Shown: in pieces, positions 1-13,699 of the stretch | How the letters are laid out: each line of letters starts with the position of its first letter | Position numbering within the stretch: position 1 is the stretch's first letter | NCBI RefSeq assembly: GCF_000524195.1 | Contig: NW_020170387.1 | Location: 48,500-112,499, forward strand | Reading direction: 5' to 3' | From: Echinococcus granulosus | Taxonomy: Eukaryota; Platyhelminthes; Cestoda; Cyclophyllidea; Taeniidae | DNA: 64,000 bases | Notes under the pieces: model-generated | What the model saw: only the letters and a program-made list of their open reading frames with translations | The model's database searches: none | What the model was told of the DNA's origin: nothing | Program-made: the position numbers and the translations under genes

Positions 1-3000
1 TTAGATATTGCTGTTATTTTTGTCCTAGATTAATAGCAACTCTGCCTTACTAAGGCTCATATAAAGGAGAGCGTTGCCCAGTGAGATATCCACTTCATGA
101 GTGAGAAATAAATTACGAAATCTTACTGTAATGAGCAATAATTTTTTTCGCATGAGCCTTGAACAGTTCAGAATTGAACAAACAACTGGCGGTTAAAATG
201 GGGCAAATGGAAGAGCAGCTACTGTTAAGTAAACCGATCTCCCTATTTCCTTCATAAGGCAACAGAATCCTCGGACTATTACCTCGTGATGTTTGTATTA
301 AAATGCATATTGTGCCAGGTTTCGCATATTCGCAAAGAATAATGCGTGGTTTGATTAACAATGCTCACTTCAGTATCCACCGTATCTGGAAAACTCACAT
401 TACCACAGACTGGTTTAACGAAAGCAAATCCCTGTCTAGGCCTGCTTGCTTCCGATAAATCTTATTAAGGAAATTCATAAACAAATCCCGAACGAATGTA
501 CTAATAGCCTGTGAAGAATACCAATTAGTTCCTGGAAATTGTGCTGAAAATTGCCTGTGGGACGATGGGTAATTACGCACCCTAACACTAGAAAGTCTCG
601 CTGAGTTTACTATTTTGCTTTACCTACCTTTCATAGGTGATAGTGGTCGTCACACCGATCCAACTCAAGGTACGAAAAAAAGTGGACCACAAAACGTTAG
701 AACAAAAAACAATTGTACAATGGGCAATAAATCCGTCAGAAGTCCAACAAAATAGACAGACTCATCTTCCATGGGCGAGTGAAATGTTTAATTGGCATGG
801 CATTCAGTGAACACTTTCTATCATTTTCAAAGCAAAATAAGCAGGTGAGTGAACTCTGCGTTTGACGTGGTCCGAAATGTAGTCCAGTGTCTCCGAAATG
901 GTTTACAATATTTGAATTAATACAGTTAGTGAAAATATCACTTAATGAGGATTGCACTAGCTTAGCGTTACCTCGAGGTGGATGAAGGGCTGAGGGCAAT
1001 AGATTGGCGAGACAATGGAGCGGAAACTATACAAACAATGGGGTTGATAAATAGCAATTCTTACAACTAAAAAAGAGTTTAAGAGATTATTTTACTGTGT
1101 CAGAGACAAGACAACAACGGCCACTTGGTAACCACGGTGCAGAATTAATAGGAAATCGATACTTAACACAGGCCGTTCCGACTAAGTGAACTCCATTCCC
1201 AATACTATTTAGCACTGGCCTCTGAGGTTGAGTGTTTTCAGCTAGTGCATTGCTTCTTCAACTCTCGTTTACATTAAAATCGAAAAAGACCTCCCAGATA
1301 GCCAAGATTTTCCATTCGCTAACCAAAAAGGCTTGAAAGAAGGCAATTTTTATTGCTTCCTCGTGCTACCCATTCAAACTACAAATAAAAAAGTGAGGCC
1401 TACGGTTCCCGCTTCAAAAAATGAGAGAAACACAAAACCCGAAGGGAAATGCCGGAACATTGAGAACCACTCCCTTGCCCATGAAGCCTTAAGATTTCAT
1501 TTACTTGAATCGAATGTCGTCTTAAAGGCAAACAAATCGCTGTTCATAACAGTATAAAACTGTGTAAAATGCATGAGAACAAATATTGTAGCATATGGTC
1601 AGATGTTTAACTGCCTGAAGGGCTCTAAATAGCAAGATTTGAAGAAGCGCACAATTGGTAAACAGGCACAAAGTACAGTAACTAGTGTTGACTACACGTG
1701 TGGATCGTTAGTTTTAGTTAACAATTTTTAAAGTCTTAGTATTAATGAAATCAAATAAAAAAAAAATTAAGAACAACTGGGAGTTCATGAATACACTAAT
1801 CCAAGGGACTCTACTAATGCTCTTGACCAAGCTAGGCTGACATTTATCGAAGTAACTCCAAGATCTAGCTGAAACAGTATAAATTTGGTAGCCAATTAAA
1901 TACACTCTTAATGCTGATGAAAATAATGATTCTTTGTAAATGAGGCTGCGTAAAAGTAGGGGGGAAGGGGAGAGACTCACGTTGCTCTCGGCCTTGGTGC
2001 CACTTTCCAAGTTAGGCAAGCTCTTTCCCAATAACGACGAGGAACTAGGATCGTTTTCTTTGTCTACATCGTCATGCATCCTTGCCATTGTTATTACAAC
2101 GATGCACGGGTACTCTAGTCAGCGAACCGATCCACGCCACGGCCACAACAACACAAGACCGTGAGGCAAAGTTGAAGCAACTCGTGATGAATCGCTGTGA
2201 CGCAGGTAGCGCCAATCGATGCCTCCACTTCCCAAATTCGTCTGCTGATTGGCCGAAGCTGGCCAATGACACATAAAGTCACAACACCAAATCTGACCAA
2301 TTAAATTGGATGTAGGTCTGCTGGTCGCACGCGCGCACAATGTGAATGGAGTGCCTCCTTAATCAGTGGCGACTTTGCCGTTGTGTGAACAAAGAGCCTT
2401 GGGCTTGAAGTGGTTCCCAGCTCATTGCTTTTTAAGGAAGCGTAACTTAGGCAACCTAATTTTCTTTTCGAGTACCGAGTTAAACCACAGGGCAAATGGG
2501 TTTAACGTAGACCACGCTTCTCAAATGGATTTTCAAAAATCTAGCGACTGCGTCATCCAACTATGGTAGCGTTTCAAATAAAGGTTTAGGGACTCTCTTA
2601 TATTAGAATAATTTATATATTTGAGTCAGTACTAGGGAAGAAACTCCTATTAGTGGTTTGGTGAGTTTTTATAGTGTCATCGGAAGAGGCTTTAGTCCAG
2701 ACGTAAATTTACAAAAATGATATTAGAATTTTTCGTTTGGTCAAGCTGGGTTAAATTCGTAAGCTGCTCGGCATCATCTACGTTTATACTAAATAATTGC
2801 TTTTGCCCATTAAAGCCCCAGTGTGGTACGCTGTAAAGCACCACGTTCACACTTTCGGTCCAACGGCCAATAGCGATAGTTGGGATGTTTTTAGGTCCGC
2901 TGACTCTCGAACCAGCTTATGGAAATGCTTCAAACGTTACTTTTGTCTATGTACTTTTTTTCGTTTGTTCCAGAGCGTTCGGCAGAGCGAGACACATCAG

Positions 3001-3068
3001 TGAGTTTAAACACCAAATATTGCTCTGGCACTAAAACAGTTTTTCTGTTTACCGAGCTCATCGACTGC

Positions 3069-3091
3069 TTGTTTGTTCGTTGAACAAACAA
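3069..3091. repeat. Perfect inverted repeat, 10-bp arms
   Basis: The arms ttgtttgttc (3069-3078) and gaacaaacaa (3082-3091) are exact reverse complements around a 3-base loop. It stands alone in non-coding DNA with no T-run or gene end beside it, so no function is assigned. Confidence 0.6.
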
Positions 3092-6000
3092 ACATCTTTA
3101 TTCCCTATTAATCCACTTTTGCGCATTCTCTTCTTTGTCAATCGAGATGGATTAAAATGTCCTCATTGGTAAAAAGAACTCCAGATTAACGGCACTCTCT
3201 GGCTTTTGAAACCTTTGTACCCTAGTCTTTAAGCAATATTTCGGGATTTTGTGCACTTTAAACGGTGAAAATCAAAAGTTCATTTAACCCAGGAAGTGGT
3301 TATTTGCTTTAGAACAAAAGGACTCTTTATTTTTGGCTACTCTACTCCTATCGGCCCTTATGATTTGCCCCCTATCCTGGCGATTAGGTGTACTGCCCAT
3401 GCCGCCTATGTTACTAGTCACTCGTTTTGTAACAAAGCTGTTTTTAGACTCCTCCTCCTCCTCCGTTAAAAGTCTTTAAAGAAAAACTGGATTTTTAAAA
3501 AGTTACACCAAAAAGTGCTTCAGTAGGTTTGGTGCAACACTTCCAAAAATTAACACTAGGTAACAATAACCTTTGTTTGGGAGAAACCGAATATCCCTGC
3601 TCTTACTGTGGTGCCCTACTTCTCGCCTTGATCACAAGGATCGAGGATTTTGCACAACCCAACCACTGACTTACAAATGGGACCGTTTTTTCTTACCTGC
3701 CCTGTTTTAAAATCCCACTTTTCTGCACGTTCACGCTATAGTGACCTTGTTCCCCCACTCACTATCATCGCCATTTATTTTATAAAAACATTTAAAGACT
3801 AAATTCTGGTTTATTTAATTCGGATCGTAGTTCAGTCACATAGTTGAAAGAAAATAATTGCCAAATGCCTACCTTGAGGAATTAATTTACCGTAGCCACG
3901 AGTCCCGACTCTAGCCTTTGGTCTTTCTGACGGCAAACTTCACATTGTGCCACTACCGAGCAATTTCTACCTCTTTTGGAATGCCTTCTATTTTCAGAGA
4001 CCGTCTTAAAGGTACTGAATATGGGTGATTTTTTAAAAGGACCACATGCCACATAGCAATTAGTATATTTACCACTTGAGTCCGCAGTTACAAATGTGTG
4101 ACCCACGCTATCAGACTGACACTAAATTGTATGGTCAGCAGATTAAAGGTAGTCACGTTTTTTCAGTTTTAGTCAGCATAACACTAAGTGGGAAAAGGCT
4201 TTCAAGGACTGTGATAGTCAAGTCTCCTCCGAGGCAGATCACAACAGTAACACACGATAACTGCAAGCCGCCAAATATGAAAAGACAGTTTCAACTTACT
4301 TAATTGCTTCATAAAACAGAGTTAGTATTTTTCATAGGACTACTTGTTTAGGACAAGGAAAATTCCAGCAATCAAAGGCCATTCATCTCTCTGTCGGTTA
4401 AATAATATTTTCTTTCATCTTCAAAGTCATGAAGTTAAGGTGCAAAACATCCAACCATATCCTTTGATTTTACTATGCACTAGCTTTTAAGACCTATTTT
4501 ACAGAGAAAACATCGGCAGTTATAGCACAACCACCTACGATGACTACAACGGTTATCAGACACTGTTCCCGCTTTAGTCTTTGGGGGAAATTCTCACTAA
4601 CCACCAAATTCTCCGCTGTTTGTGATCTGTCGATTAGATCACGAATGAGGCCTTGTAGACTTTCAAGCATCGTGAAAACAAATTCTGGTGATTATCGAAT
4701 AATAGTCCTTTCATGTGGACAGTTTTGGCCAATGCTTAAGCCCGGACTGGAATAGATTTTCCCTGTGGATGTACGGTACACGTTACCAAGGGTTGCGGCG
4801 TCACCCGGCAATACTTGTAGTGCCCACCTACTTGCTGCATTCTCGCACTCCAGAACTTTGGAGAACTGAGTATACCAGTTAATTTTTTACCTATTATTGT
4901 TGTAAACAAGCACTGATGGTCAATTTACTTTGCAGCCTCATTATATTCGTACACGGAAGAGGCCAAACAGAGATTACATGCACTGATAGATCACTCCAGC
5001 ATTCATTTATTTCTTTTATATTATATTTGTTTAAAAAGCTAAAAATAAAGCATTTTTGTTTTACATTTACTGTTGCCCACACTCCCGCTGCAGGTTTTCC
5101 CTTTAAATACTTAATTGTGGACACTGCCATTCGCGTAAAAGAATGGCATGAATCTGCTAATCAGTTACTAAGTTATAATAAAGTACAAAGAGATGAATAT
5201 CTGTGAGTGTTCTCAACGGTGACAGCAGGCGGCTGCTAATAGTACTAGGATCCGTTCGTTCAACTTACCAATAAATGCATAGCTTTCACACTCCAGGTTA
5301 CATCTCTAAATGTAAACCCTCGCTGGTCCTTCAGTCGTCTTATTAGGATCTCCCTTTCCCGATGAATAGTACACGTTCTCCAGTTAGATGTCTTTGCCTT
5401 GGAATGGCAAAACGTCCAATTTTTTGACATTCAATTGCAAGTGTAAGGCTTTAGAAAGCTTGCATTAATCTTCTTCAATTGACAAATGGCATTAGGAACG
5501 TGTGAGAAGTTTGTTCCAGCTATCTACATCACACGATTTGCCGTCAATGCGCATTAAAGAAGCACATCAAAATGATGCCCTCTTTTATGAGGGCGCCTTC
5601 TGTGCGTGAGGGTTATAATTTTTCTGCAGAGGGAAACACAACAGCTGCATAAGGGAGGGCTTTCATGTAAGAATATCGGTCAGGAAAATAAAAGTTACGA
5701 CTATTAAATCTGGATTAATCTGTTTAATCAACACTGGGGGCTTCACTGGCTAACAACAAAAGCGGAGTTTTCAAAAAGACTATTTGTACAGATTAGAAGC
5801 GTGCGTCACTTCCACTGTATGCTGAATCCAGCCAAGGCATCCAAGATTAACTGACAAGATCATGAGTTTTATTTTCATAAAAGAGTGATTTTCTGGTAAG
5901 CACCCTTTCTTGTGCATGCCTATCGGTGGTTTCAGCGTCCCGATTTCGACCTTAGAACATTCCAAGCCAGTATTTCAGTGCGCTGAACAGTGTACAGTTT

Positions 6001-6643
6001 GCATTGCACAGCAGCGATAGTGGTGTTTTTTTAAGAAGACAACCTACTGCGGGCTTGTGCGACGCGTCAGTGGGCAAAACTGCCGAGCAGAGTGGAAGCA
6101 GTGTTGGTATAGCAACTGCCATTACGTCACTGTCCCATAAGCGGGGCAAGAGGCGCTGGCAGGCCAGCCTCCCAACTAACTGCCAAATCGAGTAAATACT
6201 CCCTCTACTAGTGCCTTTTTGTGTGTCAGCCTGATTATTTTGTTTAAAAAAGCAAACAATGCATTTTTAGTTCTTGTTTTTTTTTTTAAATATGCTGTAA
6301 TTAAAGTATCGAGGCCTTTCCACCACCTCAAGCCAACGTAATTAAGAGTTGCTCAGGTGATAATTAAAGTGGTCAATGTGTTGAGCACTTTAGAGCCAAA
6401 AACCGGTGCAGCTGGTCAATTATGACTAATTTTGCATTAACACCTCTAAACTGCTTCACAATGTCTTTCTCAGGTTTCACTGATGGTAGCACTTATTCAA
6501 CTAGGGTTATTCGGTGGCATGAGGAAAAAGGAGGGAATCTAATGACACAAGGCCTTAGTAAAATCCAAGCATTTGTGAATGCGCCTGGTAGAAAAACCTC
6601 TGTGTTGGTGAGTTAAATGCCCTAGCAAGCCCCCATTTCTGGA

Positions 6644-6660
6644 ACACACACACACACATA
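6644..6660. repeat. (CA)n microsatellite
   Basis: Short CA-repeat tract with one interruption near its end. Simple-sequence repeat in intergenic DNA. Confidence 0.8.
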
Positions 6661-8133
6661 CGTGGTGGCAGATCAGAGGCAAAGGAGTCCTCGTGTTTTG
6701 CTACGATAAACGAATTGCTCCTTAGATTACATTGAGATTTTTTAAGGGGATTTTGGGATTCATGGCTTATTGACTTTAACTTTTCTTGAGTTGAAAAATG
6801 AAGTTGAATTTCCGTTCGTTTCTTATGATAAGGTGTTTCAGCTACTGAGTCTTGCCTTAAGACACAAAACATGATACTAAAGCAGATGATACATATTGCT
6901 GACGTGCAGAAGGGCCAGGGTGCTACAGGCATGATCTGTAGGCCATAGCGGAGCCTTAAGTGCCATCGTAACCAAAATGGAGAGTTAAACAAATTATCAA
7001 AGTATTTCCAGCGCCGTCCCCTGCGCTCCACATGGTCAAACCTTCGCTTCGGCCACAGCAAAGTGGTCAGTGCCGTGAGAGTGAAACAGTCACGAACCAA
7101 CAGCCACAGTCATCGAATTTGCATTCTAGTGAGAAGGTGTCTGACCACAACGTCGCCGATCTTCCTGTCAATTCAACTGGATCGGCGGTTTTGTCCTGTT
7201 TGGAAACTGTATTGTGAAAAGGGGAATATGCCGGTTATCCAGTATGTCCATTGCTAGTCGTAGAAACACTGGCCCAAAAGCAGAGTCATATAACAAAGCA
7301 TCGTGAGGATAAGGTTTCGCGTTCATTTCTCCTTGCCATTTCGTTCTCACCAAAATCTAAAATTCACCATAGTTAATGCTCCTTAGGGTATTTCCCTTCT
7401 CCGGTTCACAGAGAGACAAATTTTGAGGATTTTCTCACAACTGGATACAAAAGGATAAAGTTTACGACGTGTGTGCCGAATCGTGGATTAAGCAACCTCA
7501 TAACGGCTAGTAGCATTGAAATCGTGTGTTCAAACATCCTATTTACTGCTCACCAATGCTGGAATAAAGTTCCATTGTAAAAAAAGGCAGAATAAAAATT
7601 TAGTCCACGGCTGAGAGAAATGCCTACTGTTAGAATGCCAACGGTATCATCTCAGTTTTGCGCTATTAATACCTTAAAAAGGGTGGGACAAATTGCATTT
7701 GAAAGAACAACTCATTATTTAATTTGCCTGTTGGAAAAAGGCAATTCCACATTTCCGTAAATTGAACTAGCTATAAAAAACATTGTACGGAAATAATGCC
7801 GTGTGGAAGAACCAGTCTGTTCCTCAAATATATGTAAAGTTGATATTCTCTGCACAGATGCCTTCGTACGCGACTTCAGCAGTTGCAATGGTCACCTTTT
7901 TCCTCCCATTTTGTTTTACTTTTAAGCATAAAAGTGTATATCACCTCCTCAGACAACGAACAAATTATGCCTGTGGCATCGTTTTAAGCCCAACTGATCT
8001 GTTTGTTTTACAATCGGGTAGTCAACATTTACTGTGATCCGTATTCTTGATACCTCGAACTCACAAAAGGAAATCTGAGCTTCACATGCGAGTCGGTGGC
8101 TGCTAACATGCTGATTAAATTTTAAAGGAACTC

Positions 8134-8174
8134 GTTTATTTGTATACGATGTACAATATGATGTACAAATAAAC
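8134..8174. repeat. Inverted repeat, 11-bp arms
   Basis: The arms gtttatttgta (8134-8144) and tacaaataaac (8164-8174) are exact reverse complements separated by 19 bases. It could form a small stem-loop or be the residue of a small inverted-repeat element. No gene adjoins it. Confidence 0.5.
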
Positions 8175-9769
8175 TCACCTCTCCTCAATATTCCAATCTC
8201 GGCTGGCTCATCTTCTATTAAAAGCGAATTAAGAAATTGTTTACACCTTACGTACATATGCAGAAAAATGAAAAGCTACTAAATTAAAAAGCTTAACGTG
8301 CTCAGACAATTGTATTTCTACTTTTTCATTAAATGATCTGTGGAACTTTTGTCAGACAAACCACAAAATGATAGCAACTTGACTGATTAGAGCTATAACC
8401 TTGTTTCCAAGGCTGTTTTATATTTGTGGGTAACCCAAACCAGGAGATTTGGTGAAAATGACCACCTTGTCAGTGTAAACCAACGGTCAACTGAAAGTCT
8501 GATTATCCGGTGACATCAAGTCCAAATAGCTCCAAATACTCCTTTGTCATATCTTTCAGGCGAAATTCTGTTTCACTTGTCCCTGCAGAATCGCTTTCAT
8601 TAGTAAGATTTACGAGGTCCTTAAATGCATTGTAGGCAAAGCATTCGTCCATAATTAGTACTTAGACAACAGCTGTTTCATAAAACTTTAAATTCGGTAC
8701 AACTACGACCTTTCACGGTATGTGCTGGATTAGACTGGAGTTGTAGTGTCCAAGACAATCACCCCATCAGCGCATCACGCTATATCTAAGCGGACTAAGA
8801 AAGCTGACTGCTAGCAGCATCCACCTTTGTTTGAACCGTCACGGGACCTTGCGCCAAAGAGAACGCAGGCTCACGGCGTCTACTCGCGTAGTGGCATGCT
8901 GTTGACTCGCCTTCTCTGTTACCTCCTCCCTCTTTCTCTCCAACTGGGTGACTCATCAGTTGTACGTCATTGAATCTGTGTCGTCGGTCGGCGTGTGTTC
9001 CCACTCAAGCCTGTAGCACAGTGAAGGTCTGGCGGCACAATATACAAACCAATTTCCGCTTGAGTGAAAGAGCTCTTGATTTGCACTACTCCACACCCCT
9101 CTGTCAATGGCAAACCCCTTCGTTTACACTACATTAGTCAGGTCAAAGAATGCTGCTACCTAATTCTTCCTCCATCTAAATTGCACAATGTTATGTTAAA
9201 AGGGTATGGGTTATCGTTGTAAATAGAGGTGAGAATAGCAACCTACTTTGCTTTCATATCAGCATTGCGAGAATGTAAGAACACCGGGAAGGGTTTGTCA
9301 ATAGGCTTTGAAATACTTTGGAGAGAATGCTTGCAACCATCGGTTCAAATCCCTCTTTTCGATCCCGTCTTTTGCATTTGAAATTAAGTTCTTAAGTACT
9401 TATCTTTTATTATTCACACCATGTATTTTAACATTCAAATAATATCTCCAGACCATTGCTAAGGCTATGAAGGGAATTAGTATCATGACAAGTAAACATT
9501 CCGACTTTGAGCAAGGTACATGATTTTTAGGATAATGACTAAGAGCCGTAAAGAACTCGAGACACCGTATCAGAAGGGTGGATCCAACGTCAGTTCGTAA
9601 ATTCAAATTCCAAAATTCTGATTCTGTCTAAAGCTGAATTATCGTACCAACTAAACTCAATGGTGAAAACTAATTTTCTTTGAATTCTAAACAAATCATT
9701 AATTAGAAGATGTAATACTTCACTGTTGGTTTAACTTTCGGTTCTGGTAAAGGAGCCCCGCCATTGCAC

Positions 9770-9925
9770 CTTTGCAGGGCCTCATGGCCTCCAGACAATG
9801 CCAGTAGATCGTCTTCTCCCACTCCCCTAGTCCTTCAGTACTTCAACAATACATATTCTGCCCGAGTATTGTCTTCTTTCGTCTTTAGAGAAGCCTTAGG
9901 GCACTACATTGGTAGAAGTGGAAAG
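9770..9925 (+). repeat. Dispersed repeat family, copy 1
   Basis: The core at 9851-9876 contains attctgcccgag followed by tattgtcttc. It is shared with the copy at 10.66-10.77 kb in the same orientation and with the copy at 22.67-22.80 kb in reverse. Similarity with the third copy continues downstream through a GTCTT.AG.GAAG segment and a CTACATT segment, so this is more than a chance 20-mer. It is probably a decayed mobile-element end; the family is not identified. Confidence 0.6.
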
Positions 9926-10654
9926 CAAACCCAATCATAGAAGACAACTATCCTTATTATTAGCTGAGCGGAAAAGTAAACTTGCTATAACGACTCTCAA
10001 CAGAGGGGCTGAAAATGGCGTCTGTCACCGCCAACTACCCCAGGCCCCTGTTATGCTTGAAAGCTACTAACAACTAAATTAACACTATCCATGAACCATT
10101 TTGAAAAGCTTAGTAGGGAGTCGCCAACGGTACCTGCTTGAAGATATCAATCAAGTGAGCATGTGATACCTCCTCCACTTACCTACCAGCTGAATACAAC
10201 CAAAATTGATATGGCTGTACAGCTATAAAACAAAAATAACGTGGCAAGGAGGAAGAGACGCGAAACTCTACCCCCACAAAACTATGCTGAATCCCATCCT
10301 TTGCTATTTAATGCTGCTTTTTGGTTAGTATTCCTATAACTACCGGTGGACTCGCTTGACGGTCAACACATTCTCTCGTCCCCGAATCCAGCTGCTGTAT
10401 GGGATGAAACTCCAGGTTCAGTAGAATTGCCAGGAGGAATCGCTGACGTTGAGGTCAAACATTTTCTTCATCGCACACAAATTCGATAGCTGGCATGGTC
10501 AGTTCGTAGTTGTTCTTCTGACTGCACTCATTACGTTGCGATAGCTGACGAGGGATGTTGATCAAGGGTCTCATTGAGGACAACATTCAAATGGGGAAGG
10601 GGGCGGAGGCTAGGCAATAAGTTAGTTTTTTGTTTAAGTCTTGGAGACTCCGCC

Positions 10655-10775
10655 AGGTGACCTGGCCAACTGGCCATGCCAGCAGTCCCAAGCCCTACTG
10701 TGCGTCAACGATACACATTCTGCCCGAGTATTGTCTTCCACTGTCCCCAAGACGTTTTAGATGGCTTACATGAAG
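10655..10775 (+). repeat. Dispersed repeat family, copy 2
   Basis: Its core at 10713-10738 matches copy 1 (9851-9876) at all but one base. Upstream similarity includes a TGGCC...TGGCC..TGCCAG.AG segment present in both copies. Copies 1 and 2 lie about 0.86 kb apart in the same orientation, so they could be the two ends of one decayed element, though no coding remnant was recognised between them. Confidence 0.6.
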
Positions 10776-12453
10776 TTGGGTTAAGCATTGCTCGTAATTA
10801 CTTGTTCATATTTCTGTCAGCTCCTTTAGATAGTGAAATTCTTCCCAGTATGCTCACACTAGGCAGTCAAATGTCGTGTTTTACACGCTTTTTGCGTTTA
10901 ATACCTCATTTGGTCGATAAAACTCTGCCACAGTAATTTATTCAATTCTCCCATTTTAAACATGCATGAATTTAACAAAGTATTTATTATGAATTGGCAC
11001 TGAAATGCAAAGAAGTGCCGTTTATTTGCTTCCAGGATTCTTCTAAATACAAAGAATGGCCGAAAATTTTGTAGCATCTTTCCCACATTCGTCAAGCCTG
11101 ATGAAATATCTATTATCTTGTTTTCCAAACATTTAAGGCTTCAACTCCCTTAGGATTCAGCTAGTGCGGCTGCACGCAAATGGTGAGTTCTCTCTAAATA
11201 AACAGCGCTTATCCCGAGCATAATAGAAACATGTTTTGGCGATGGAACTTGCGATAGTCATGCGAGTGAAGTCATGATTTAGGCTAGTCCACTAGCATTT
11301 TGACACGGGATGGTAAACTATTTTTCTGCATTGGTGTTTAAAGTCTACTTAAACAAACATTAGTAAAAAGTATGTTTTCTTACATGTTTTAGAAGCTACA
11401 ATTAGTAAATTGGCGCCTAAAGGACTAAGGGGAAGGCAAGCCGCCCTCATGGTACTGTAACATCTTCAACTATTTGACAGGAGTGTACTTTCAAGTTTAG
11501 TAGTGAATTAAGCTGCCTGCCATGCCATGTGATCTGATGGATAGGTACCCACACTATACATCATTTGAAATAAATTTTATATGTGTACTTCTGAGTTTCT
11601 CATCAACCTCCAATTAATATCCTTCAATAATATCATGCTAAGATTTGTTTTGCGCCATTTTACATTTTTACTGTAAAGCCCTTCTTTTCGTTATTTTTTC
11701 CATTACGTATGCTCATTATCTGCACAAATCGGTATCGTGGATTTTAGCCGCAGAGACTGCTCCCTCGAAATGACAGTTTTTTCCCAAGCTATGCAAAATA
11801 ATGACAGACAAAAACAGCCATCAAATGACATTGCCCTCATTAATAGACTTTAATTAAAGTCATACTTCTTAAATGTTCACAGCTTCAATTCAGCTTAAAT
11901 AAATGAATCAAGGAACCATTACGGTTAAACCAGAGTCACCAATCCACTCCGCCCTCCCCCCACTCCACGTCGTCTCCCCTTCAATCTCATTTATTAGATC
12001 TGAGCCTCTCAGCCGCCCAAATACAACTGAAGCAGCACTTAAATTATTCATGAGCTCAAACTGCACCTCAAAAGCTATATATCAATTGCTTTAATCTGTT
12101 TTTCTCTTGTCGAATGCGAGAGACAAAGAGCTAAAGTAAAGTTTCTAAAGCAACTAACTGGTTTCCAAAAATAATGCATTTTACCCAACTTTTTAAGTTT
12201 CTTTAATTTAAAGGTCTTATTGCCTCTGTGTAAAGTGTTGTCCTGTCCACTTTGCTAAAAATAATAACAAAGTGACTTTTATCTCCTATTTCAGTGTTTA
12301 AGCCATTTAAATAATTCAACTTTGACTGGATAAATTAAATGGAGGTCATCAGAAGCAAATTAACTCATCCACTGAGTGTGAAACATTATGGTTAAGAGCT
12401 GGTTAGAAGAGGGCGCATTCTCAATTAAATTAGTGATTCCATACAAGTGAACC
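10776..12453. other. Intergenic DNA, nothing recognised
   Basis: Moderately AT-rich sequence with short open frames only. No exon, RNA gene or repeat could be supported. Confidence 0.5.
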
Positions 12454-12511
12454 GCGATATCACCATGATTCTAGCGCATAACTTTCACCAGAAATCATGG
12501 TGGTATATCGC
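12454..12511 (+). ncRNA. 58-base imperfect hairpin (candidate small-RNA precursor)
   Basis: The left arm (12454-12472, starting gcgatatcaccatgatt) pairs with the right arm (12490-12511, aatcatggtggtatatcgc at its 3' end). The stem is 7 bp, a 2-base bulge, 10 bp, a 1-base bulge and 2 bp, closing a 17-base loop. This size and shape suit a pre-miRNA, but I recognise no known miRNA seed family in either arm. An alternative is a tiny inverted-repeat element. The structure is seen directly; expression is unproven. Confidence 0.35.
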
Positions 12512-13681
12512 ATTGTTCTGATTAATAGAAGTTGATACTGAGGTTATCCCTACAACATTTAAGATCAATCGTCTTTCCTTCTCTTTCCTGAATTGTAATT
12601 TGTGTACCTGACTCTCCTCCATTCGTAGATGTTGAGCTGTTCGAATTTTGGATCAAGTCTGTGGAAGAGGATTCAAACGTTTGAGTAAACTGATGAAATG
12701 GCTTGCAATTCTACTTCAGTAAATGAAAAGGTGGCAAACTGAATTATAGGCCGATTACTGAAGGCGAAGAGATTGGTCGTAGTGTGTCCAGGTGTGAGGT
12801 AGAACTGTCGCGGATGGCTGCTCGGAATTTTCGTCTATATTGCGGATAAAAGTCGAGAAATGTGCGAGATCCTCTCAAATGAGTTAAACAAGGTTGTACC
12901 AAAAAAGCTTCCTCTTCCAGCACGCCAGTTGGAGTGAGACCTTTACTACATGATGCCCACTTCATGAGTGTTTCCGGTGGCACTAATTGACCGGAATTGG
13001 CCATTAAACGTGATTACAAGGCAGCTAACTACTCTGGCCACTTTCGCAATAATTTTGGCAGGAACTACAACAGCTAAAAGAAAGCCATTATCAACTCACT
13101 AAATTGCCTACTTTTATAAAGTATAGAATTCCATAATCCCAATAGATGGTTAGGTTCACAGACAAAAAACTTGTTAAGCTTTAGTAATCCATTTAGTACA
13201 TTTAAATTATCCACGGAATCACAATATGTGCAGCAAATTACTGAAATAAGGAGAACTAAAGTTTTTTAAGTTTGAATTTACGAATGGAAAATGAATGTTC
13301 ATTGAAACGGTAGTGGCTAAAATGTGTAAGCTGATCTTCGGAACTGTTTTGTTAGTATAGTGCAGCTTTAATTGAAATCCACTTTGCCAAGAAGGCGTTG
13401 TATTTGGAGGAGGAGAAGGAGGTGGGAGCGGGAGCGACAAGAGTGAACTCGGAGGCAGGTGCGTAGGTGATGCCAGTGACTGCGCTTTGCCACTGGTAAT
13501 TCATTAATGGCGCTTTCTAGCTCCCTTTAAGGCCGCATTCCAGTGGTCCTCAAACATCCCGCATGGAGCTCGCCACGCCCGTTGAGTGCAGGCGTGAGCG
13601 TGTGCCCACGCACACCAGTCCCACCATCGTCCCCAATAGCGTTTGGCCGACTTGGCAACAGACACGATGCTCCCGCCTTCT

Positions 13682-13699
13682 CACGCACGCACGCACGCA
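13682..13699. repeat. (CACG)n microsatellite
   Basis: About four tandem CACG units inside a GC-rich island at 13.5-13.8 kb. Confidence 0.8.

Larger units (their letters stand above)
1..9769. other. Intergenic DNA, no supported gene
   Basis: I see no exon with recognisable homology on either strand. The open frames are short and overlap each other on both strands. The longest, a 181-codon minus-strand frame at 6555-7100, is about what chance gives in 64 kb. GC-richer islands lie at about 2.10-2.35, 6.05-6.18, 7.0-7.2 and 8.8-9.05 kb. They may be remnants of mobile elements or regulatory sequence, but none carries a motif I can name. Inverted repeats in this stretch are listed separately. Confidence 0.5.

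Noticed and set aside
6555..7100. 181-codon minus-strand open frame
   Set aside because: No domain, no splice context, and a length expected about once by chance in 64 kb read in six frames.
9330..9365. tRNA B-box-like ggttcaaatcc
   Set aside because: No cloverleaf, acceptor stem or A box could be built around it; the same holds for similar motifs near 26740 and 62460.
12744..13004. Minus-strand frame faintly like a reverse-transcriptase connection region
   Set aside because: Only a few residues (FL..Y..YRRKF) fit, and no catalytic YxDD motif or neighbouring polymerase sequence was found.
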